Part shown: piece after piece, positions 58,455-64,000 of the stretch
Position numbering within the stretch: the first letter of the stretch is position 1
How the letters are laid out: each line of letters opens with the position of its first letter
NCBI GenBank assembly: GCA_030035585.1
Contig: CM057477.1
Span: 60,741,447-60,805,446, forward strand
Direction of reading: 5' to 3'
Source: Dugong dugon
Taxonomy: Eukaryota > Chordata > Mammalia > Sirenia > Dugongidae
DNA length: 64,000 nt
Notes under the pieces: model-generated
Database searches by the model: none
The model's input: the letters and a program-made list of their open reading frames with translations, nothing else
What the model was told of the DNA's origin: nothing
Made by a program: the position numbers and the translations under genes

Positions 58455-58615
58455 CTCACCCTTGCCTACGCATAAGAATTACCTGGGGAGCTTTTAAAAA
58501 CCCTGGTGCCCAGCCCACAATACATCAGGATCTCTGGGGATGCGACCCAGGCATGAGTAATTTTTAAAGCTCCCCTGGTGATTCCAATGTGCAGACAAAG
58601 TTGGGAACCATTGCT
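58455..58615 (+). mobile_element. MER5A-like hAT-Charlie element
   Basis: 'cataagaattacctggggag', 'cttttaaaaaccctggtgcc', 'tcccctggtgattccaatgt', 'ggaaccattgctgcaaa'. Ancient non-autonomous element. Confidence 0.78.
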
Positions 58616-59162
58616 GCAAAGGGAGTCCCAGAACAACAGCTGTGCAGTAAGCCTAAGAACAACCAGTGCTGGTTAGAGCAAGAGGTAAGAGGGAGCTGGG
58701 AGGGATAGTTCAGGGGGAAGAAAAAAATGGAATTGCTAAGTTACCTGACAGGCACAAGATAGAAAATTATGTGGAAATTTGCATCGAGGCATTTTATAGA
58801 ACAGTCACAAAGTTAAGGGCAGGACGTCAAATGTCCAAAGGAAACTAAACCGACGCAAAAATAAAATAAAATGGTTTAAAAGTTGTAAAGAAAAAAGGAA
58901 ATGTAATCAGAGTATGCTAACTGGCTTAGCAGTGAAAAAAAAATTTGCATAGTCGTAATACAGGAAGGACTGAAAATAAATAAATATAAAATAATGGTAT
59001 TAGGAGATGGAGGGGGCAGGAAGTTTAAGTCTATTAAAACCCCTCATTTACCATAACAGTAAATTAATCAATGAGGCCTAAAATTGATTAATCAAGAGAT
59101 AGCAATATACACATAATAGTTAGATAAGGGGAGCCAAATAACAAAAGAAACAGCTAGAGGAG

Positions 59163-59613
59163 TGTGAGAGACTGAATAAAGGCCCCCAAAGATGTCCATG
59201 TTCTAATCCCAGGAACCTGTAAGGACACAGAAAGAGGGCCTTTGCAGACGTGATCAAATGAAGGATCTTGAGGAGAGTAGCCTAGACTGTCCAGGTGTAG
59301 CCTATATAATCACAATGGTCCTTGTAAGAAGAAGGCAATTAGGTAACATGAAGACAGAGGTAGAGAGTGGAGTGATATAGCCACAAGCCAGGGAACCAAG
59401 GAAGGCCGGCCGCCTCCAGAACCTAGAAGAGGCAAAGAACAGACTGCCTCCCGAAGCCTCTAGAAGAAACCAGCCTTGCTGGCATGTTGATATTAGCCCC
59501 TTAAGACTCACTGTTGACTTCTCAGCCCCAGGACTGTAAGAGAATAAATTAGTGTTGTTTTAAGGCTAAATGTATGGTAATTTGTTACAGCTGCAGTAGG
59601 AAAGTAATATGAG
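59163..59613 (+). mobile_element. MaLR (MLT1/MST-type) LTR
   Basis: 'gactgaataaaggcccccaa', 'gtccatgttctaatcccagg', 'gatcaaatgaaggatcttga', 'gactgtaagagaataaatta', 'gttacagctgcagtaggaaa'. Near full length; exact ends uncertain. Confidence 0.85.
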
Positions 59614-60127
59614 AGTTTTAAAGTATTGGGGTGGGAGTGGGATTGAGGGCTGCAAGGGACAAGTGCCTTTAAGTATCTTTTGCCTTCTGAAGAATGATCA
59701 TGTTACACGTGGTTAAAAATTAAAACAATTAAGCAGTCAGTGAAATGTAAATGGGAGGACATGGCTAGAGGGAGGAGTGAGCAATAGAATGATCCACAAA
59801 CATTAATGTGCAATGCACACACTAGTCACCCATGGATCTTTTAATATGAAGGTTCTAATTCTGGAGGTCTGGGCTGGGCCTCAGAGTCTTCTACATTTCT
59901 ATAAGCTCCCAAGTGAGGCCCATGATGCTGGTCCTTGGAGTAGCCAAGGCCAGTCTTCAGACTCTAGGAGACTGTCGAGAGATGATGCTAGAAAGATGGA
60001 CAGTGGCAGAGATCAGAAAGGGTTTTATGTTGAAGCTAAAGCATTTTGATTTTATCCTTGAAGCTATGGGGAGCCACTGAGTGATTTTCGGCAGTGGAAC
60101 AACAGGATCAGATTTTTAAAAAATATT

Positions 60128-60325
60128 CTTCTCAGGAAGGGGGAAGTCACTTCTTAGGGGACACTGAGCTTCTGTTAAGGATGATGGGAAAAACTTGGAA
60201 ATGGATAATGGCAATAGTTGAGCAACATGTTGAACATAATTAATGCCATTGAATTGCACATGTGAAGAATGTTGAAATGTAGAATGTTTTGTTGCGTGTA
60301 TATTTACCACAATTATATATATATA
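60128..60325 (+). mobile_element. L1 3' UTR end (5'-truncated), with AT-rich end
   Basis: 'ggggacactgagcttctgtt', 'aacttggaaatggataatgg', 'gtatatttaccacaattata' then (AT)n. Confidence 0.83.
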
Positions 60326-60354
60326 ATTACATATAAATTACATATACTTATAAA

Positions 60355-60402
60355 GGAGCCCTGGTATTGCAGTAATTGAGGACTTGGTGTAGTGGTTAAG
60401 CA
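60355..60402 (+). mobile_element. AfroSINE head fragment
   Basis: 'aaggagccctggtattgcag' then 'gacttggtgtagtggttaag'. Only box-A-like head sequence, apparently partly repeated. Confidence 0.5.
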
Positions 60403-61435
60403 GTGCCTTCTTTCAGCAGAGAAGCAACGTTACTTCACAAAAGGGCAGTGTACATATTTGATGTTACTAAAGCCACAGAAATGGTTCCACAGAGCATTCC
60501 CTGAGGAATTCTATGCATATGGATTAGACAGAATGAGAGAGTTTAATATGGATAAAAAGTCAATTAAAGATACTGAACACTGACAAATTATTAACAGTTT
60601 GGTGTCAAAATGGGAGCAGCTATTGCATGCAGCTCATAAGGAAGCATCCTGGGTCCAATCCTGCCCCATCTAGTCTATTAATAGCTCTGAGGAGCCTGTG
60701 ACTAATGCACTAATCAATCCACAGAAAACACAGCTCAGGGAGCCTTTGCTTATGGTTTGGACCACAATATTAAAATTCAGGATCATCTTGTTAAATTGAA
60801 GGAACAAGCCAAAATAAACCGAGCAAGCACACACAGTACTGCCAGGTGTTTGAAATCACAGGGAGTCAGGAAGACCCCAGACAGAAAGCAGGACCACCCT
60901 GGCAGCTTTCTCAGGAACCGAGCTGGTAAAGCTATCCAACTCCTGTCCTCCCTCCCCTCCTCATGGCCACAAGGAAATCCAGGTACATGTCAAGGACTGT
61001 CATCTACACATGATTTACCTCCACTACCTACAGCTTCTACCACTTTCCCCAGAGCCCTGCTGTGAGTGGGGAGAGATGACGGATTTCAGTAGACACGACT
61101 TGTGGAGCCCACGCTGACCAGTTTAAACTTTGGAACATGACATTAGAAGCTTGTGAAGGAATTAAAAATGAAGGTTTGTAAACAACGGTATAATGGCCTT
61201 TTCCCAAGGAGTGTCATAATGTCTTTCTGATTTAAAAACAGAAAAAAAAGAAAGAAAAAGGGGGCAACAAAAAGAAGATGGGACTTTTCTAACAACTAAT
61301 TTAATATTTACTACCTGCTCAAACCCTGGAAAAGCTAAGACTTTAGAAAAAGTAAACCTATCCTTTCTTTCACTACAACCCATTCCCAGAGTCATCCTTA
61401 ATTACATTTACTTTCTTGTCCCCAGTTAACCAGTC

Positions 61436-61769
61436 AGGGACAGTGGTGGTTCAATGGTACAATACTTGCCTTCCATGAAGGAGACCCAGGTTCAATTCCC
61501 AGCCAGTGTGCCTCATGCACAGCCACCACTCATCCCTAAATGAGGACTTGTATGTTGCTACGGTAGTGAACACGTTTCAGCAGAGCTTCCAGACTAGGAA
61601 GGAATGTCTGGTGATCTACTTCCAAAATTCAGTCATTGAAAACCCTATGGATCACAGTGATCCGATCCCCAACCAATCACGGGGATGGCGCAGGACCAGG
61701 CAGCATTTTGTTCCATTGCGCACGGGGTGGTCATGAGTTGGGGCCAACTTGAGCAGCTAACAACAACCA
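61436..61769 (+). mobile_element. tRNA-Gly-headed SINE, full length (copy 3)
   Basis: Head 'gggacagtggtggttcaatg' (box A) and 'ggttcaattcccagcc' (box B), with 'cttgccttccatgaaggag' between; it folds onto tRNA-Gly by eye. The body 'catgcacagccaccactcat' is followed by 'tgttgctacggtagtgaaca'. The RTE-type tail reads 'gatggcgcaggaccaggcag', 'tcatgagttggggccaactt' and 'gcagctaacaacaacc'. The best copy of the three. Confidence 0.9.
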
Positions 61770-62039
61770 AGCCCTGTCAAGTTTACAAGTGCTCAGACCT
61801 GCACCCTCATCTCCACCCTCCCAGTCACCGTTCTAGTTCAAGTCTTTATCATCCCCAACCTAGACTAACGCATAAGCCTCTCCGAGGCCTCTCTGTCTCC
61901 TTTAGATCCATCCTTCACATGGTGGCCAGTGTGATATAGCTAGAATACAAATCAAGCCTTGAATCTTTCCTGTTCAAAACCTTTCAGTACCTTTCCAACA
62001 CTCACAGAATGACGTCCAAGTTCTTCAATGTGGTACACA

Positions 62040-62268
62040 AATTTCTTCAGGGGACCCTGGTTTTCTACCGGGGACACTGTCTGTTTTCTGGAGAATGTGT
62101 GGAAATGTGTGGGGCATTTCTGTAGGTCTCACTGTCTAGGCAGTGATACTAATATTTAGTGTTCAGGGGGTGGAGACGCTAAAAACCCTGCAGTACCAAA
62201 GAACCCACACAATGAAGAACTGTCCCACCCAACTGCCAGCAGTCCCACCATTGAGAAATGCTCCTCAT
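62040..62268 (+). mobile_element. MER20-like hAT-Charlie element
   Basis: 'ggggacactgtctgttttct' and 'acacaatgaagaactgtccc', with the end 'tgagaaatgctcc', follow the MER20 layout (ggacatttggcaatgtctgg ... caaagaattatcc in consensus). Diverged. Confidence 0.55.
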
Positions 62269-62679
62269 GGCTTCTGCCTACTTCTCCAGCCTTCTAGCTC
62301 ATTATGCTATAGTCCAGCTATACAAAACTCTGATTTTCCAACACAAATCATGTTTTTTTCTTGCCTTTTTATCTTAATTCTTGCTTCTGTGCCTTGATTC
62401 CTTCTGATACCTGGAATGGCTGTCTTCACCTTACTGATTCATCTTTTAAGGTTCAGCTCAGGTGTTATCTCTGCCAGGAAGTGTTTACACACACACATAC
62501 TCACACAACCTGAAGCTTAGGTAGGTGTTTCTTACTGGTAAGGCCATGATGCTTTCTAATCCTGATATGCTCTATACTCACCACATTTCTTTGTAAATAT
62601 TGATTTTCTGCTTTACTTGACAGTCCCTCAGGGAAGAAACTTTATGCAACTCAATACAACTTATGTAGACATAAAAATT

Positions 62680-62720
62680 TGAGAGATGGATGGATGGACA
62701 GATGGATGGATGACTGAGTG
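62680..62720 (+). repeat. (GATG)n microsatellite
   Basis: 'gatggatggatggacagatg' followed by gatggatgac. Confidence 0.92.
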
Positions 62721-62916
62721 AGGTCAAGGAGCTTTTCAGAAGTCAGTTCAAGTGCCCATAATGTAGGTAACATGTACAACCACTGTTTTGTAGCTGAGAC
62801 AATATTTGAGGTCAAAGTTTCGTATCAGGTCATCTGCCTTTCATCCCAGCATTGTACTCTGTACAGGTCACTATGACCTTATTTTCATTCACCAAACACA
62901 TTATTTAAAAGGTGCC

Positions 62917-63083
62917 AGACTGAGTTTCTGTTAATGGTGGTGGAATGATTTGGAAAAGGATAGAGGAAATGGTTGCACAACATGATGAAGGTAATCAATT
63001 CACTGAATTTTACATGTAAAAATTGTCAAATTGGCAAATATTTTGTTACATATATTTTTAAGACAATTAAAAAAAAAAAAAAA
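62917..63083 (+). mobile_element. L1 3' UTR end with poly(A), 37 bp from EPSTI1 exon A
   Basis: 'gactgagtttctgttaatgg', 'gatttggaaaaggatagagg', 'attgtcaaattggcaaatat', then A14. Antisense to EPSTI1. Confidence 0.85.
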
Positions 63084-63120
63084 GATCCCGATACAGCACT
63101 CTGCATGGCATTCCACTTAC

Positions 63121-63214
63121 CCATGTTGAGTATTGTGGGTCACGAAGAGCCACTTGACAGGTGCTTCTGTTTGGCAAGTCTTTGTCCAGTCGGCTCAAGA
63201 ATTCCGCAGTTTTG
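63121..63214 (-). CDS. EPSTI1: EPSTI1 internal exon A (94 nt)
   Basis: The exon supplies the third base of a split codon (Tyr in human), then 31 codons beginning KTAEFLSRLDKDLPN and ending PQYSTW. Human EPSTI1 reads KTAEFLSKLNTESPD and PQSSTW at the same place, so identity is clear although divergence is moderate. The acceptor reads ctggtag|CAAAAC and the donor ACATGG|gtaagt, both good consensus. The exon ends in phase 0, so it can join exon B directly. One human isoform carries about 11 extra residues between these two exons; I did not find an equivalent mini-exon in the intron. An L1 3' end with a poly(A) run stops about 37 bp beyond the donor. Confidence 0.93.
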
Positions 63215-64000
63215 CTACCAGGAACACAAATAGGTGTTAGTGCTTTCATAAAAAATGTACATAGTATCATTGTGAATTGTGCCTTTGGACACTAGCCAGG
63301 ACTTTCATTGGATGATGACTAAAAGTGTCCTAGGTAGAACAAAAGGTTAGGTTAAGAACATCGTATAGCAGAAAATCAAACCAAAATGCTATTATTGCAA
63401 GAAGGCATTCCTGAGGAACATTAAGTTTGAAAAATATAAAACGAGGTTTGTGATACGTGAACCTGTGATTTCCTTTTTTCCACTTCGTGTTATTGATATA
63501 GAGACAAATGCTGTTAGATTCCACAGTCGAGGGCCCTAATCTCCTCTTTGAATATTTAAAGCCTGACACTCAGACTTCACTATCAAGCTGTGGAACACTA
63601 ACCCACAACATCTCGTCCTACATCCGCCTTACACTAAGCCCTATTTCATTTTCTAGGAGTACTTCTTTCTCCTGGGTACCTCACTTGCCACATGGCTTTG
63701 ACTAATAGACTCTCTAGTCCAATAACTCTTAACCATTTATGGATCATGGGCCCTTTTGGGGTTCTAACAGCAAAATGGAGCCTATCTCTGCACACACACA
63801 CACCTTTGTATTTGATTTAAGTGAAGCCATGAACCTCCTTCCATGGCAAATAAGAAGCATTGCTGGTTCTGGTCTGCATTTCTGACACATCCTTTTAGCT
63901 CTGACAGCTTGACCTAGAACTGGCCTCAGTTTCAATAAGAAGTTCTTCATTTTTCCCTTACAAATCCAGACTACCACCTACTTTCTCCTCTCACCTATGT
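63215..64000 (-). other. EPSTI1: EPSTI1 intron upstream of exon A (partial)
   Basis: Unique sequence with a short CA run at 63787-63801. No exon encoding the preceding human segment (the block before KTAEF) was found before the window ends. Confidence 0.7.

Larger units (their letters stand above)
52105..63120 (-). other. EPSTI1: EPSTI1 intron A-B (about 11 kb)
   Basis: No exon recognised; a small human cassette exon was looked for and not found. It holds AfroSINEs, a hAT-like element, two LTRs, L1 3' ends, a MER5A-like and a MER20-like element, a tRNA-Gly SINE, L2 relics (about 61800-62030 and 62380-62470) and a 51-bp tandem repeat. Stretches 52873-53995, 54716-55700, 57833-58440 and 60403-61430 contain nothing I can name. 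Confidence 0.65.
16830..64000 (-). other. EPSTI1: EPSTI1 gene body, 3' part (partial, runs off the right edge)
   Basis: Five exons on the minus strand encode a continuous peptide matching the C-terminal half of human EPSTI1. The match was made from memory of the human protein, not a search. EPSTI1 is an interferon-responsive, lysine/glutamate-rich coiled-coil protein first described in epithelial-stromal interaction and linked to macrophage activation; its biochemical role is not well defined. Exon phases join cleanly: A ends in phase 0, B is 84 nt, C is 74 nt and ends in a split Arg codon (AG|G), D is 100 nt, and the terminal exon adds two codons and a stop. Introns measure about 11.0, 19.9, 3.6 and 9.2 kb. 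The upstream exons (N-terminus, first coiled coil) and the promoter lie beyond 64000. The 3' limit is inferred from a poly(A) signal. Confidence 0.93.

Noticed and set aside
61436..61510. A functional tRNA-Gly gene
   Set aside because: Box A and box B are clear, but the acceptor stem is incomplete and the sequence continues into a SINE body and RTE tail. The same unit occurs three times in the window, so it is a SINE head.
52105..63120. The small human EPSTI1 cassette exon (about 11 codons) between exons A and B
   Set aside because: Scanned by eye for the reverse-complement pattern with flanking splice sites and found no convincing candidate; it may be absent or too diverged.

Overview
This is a 64 kb piece of a placental mammal nuclear genome. 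It is AT-rich, has very few genes, and is dense with interspersed repeats. The lineage signal is strong. About 35 copies or fragments of AfroSINE (tRNA-headed, with a tail near 'cgactcgacggcacctaacaac'), RTE/BovB-type LINE 3' ends with the same tail, and a non-human set of MaLR-like solo LTRs point to Afrotheria. A paenungulate such as an elephant is most likely. Species cannot be fixed from sequence alone. There is no bacterial or viral gene content, and nearly all short open frames here are chance ORFs inside introns and repeats.

The one gene I can support is EPSTI1 (epithelial-stromal interaction protein 1), an interferon-responsive coiled-coil protein, on the minus strand. Five 3' exons were read directly: A 63121-63214, B 52021-52104, C 32025-32098, D 28362-28461, and a terminal exon starting at 19164. 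Splice sites are canonical GT/AG throughout, phases join without a break, and the peptide matches the C-terminal half of human EPSTI1. The 5' exons and promoter lie beyond base 64000. The gene body fills roughly 16.8-64 kb. The 3' UTR probably ends near 16845 or earlier at 18640. The alternative hydrophobic C-terminus known from a long human isoform is present in the terminal exon but is broken here by frame changes and stops.

Layout: 1-16.8 kb is gene-free DNA downstream of EPSTI1, holding an L1 with 5' UTR/ORF1/endonuclease but no RT (2.5-6.8 kb), RTE LINE 3' ends, a solo LTR, AfroSINEs and two SINEs with a tRNA-Gly-like head. 16.8-19.2 kb is the putative 3' UTR and terminal exon. 19.2-28.4 kb is an intron with a local duplication and many SINEs. 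28.5-32 kb is a relatively repeat-poor intron. 32-52 kb is an intron holding a second RT-less L1, solo LTRs and a purine tract. 52-63 kb is an intron with a hAT-like DNA transposon inserted inside an AfroSINE. 63.2-64 kb is the start of the next intron.

I found no unknown enzymatic or defence system. The most unusual items are the hAT-like element nested in a lineage-specific SINE, the tRNA-Gly SINE family sharing a tail with the RTE LINE, the decayed alternative EPSTI1 terminus, and an AfroSINE 20 bp from an EPSTI1 splice donor.
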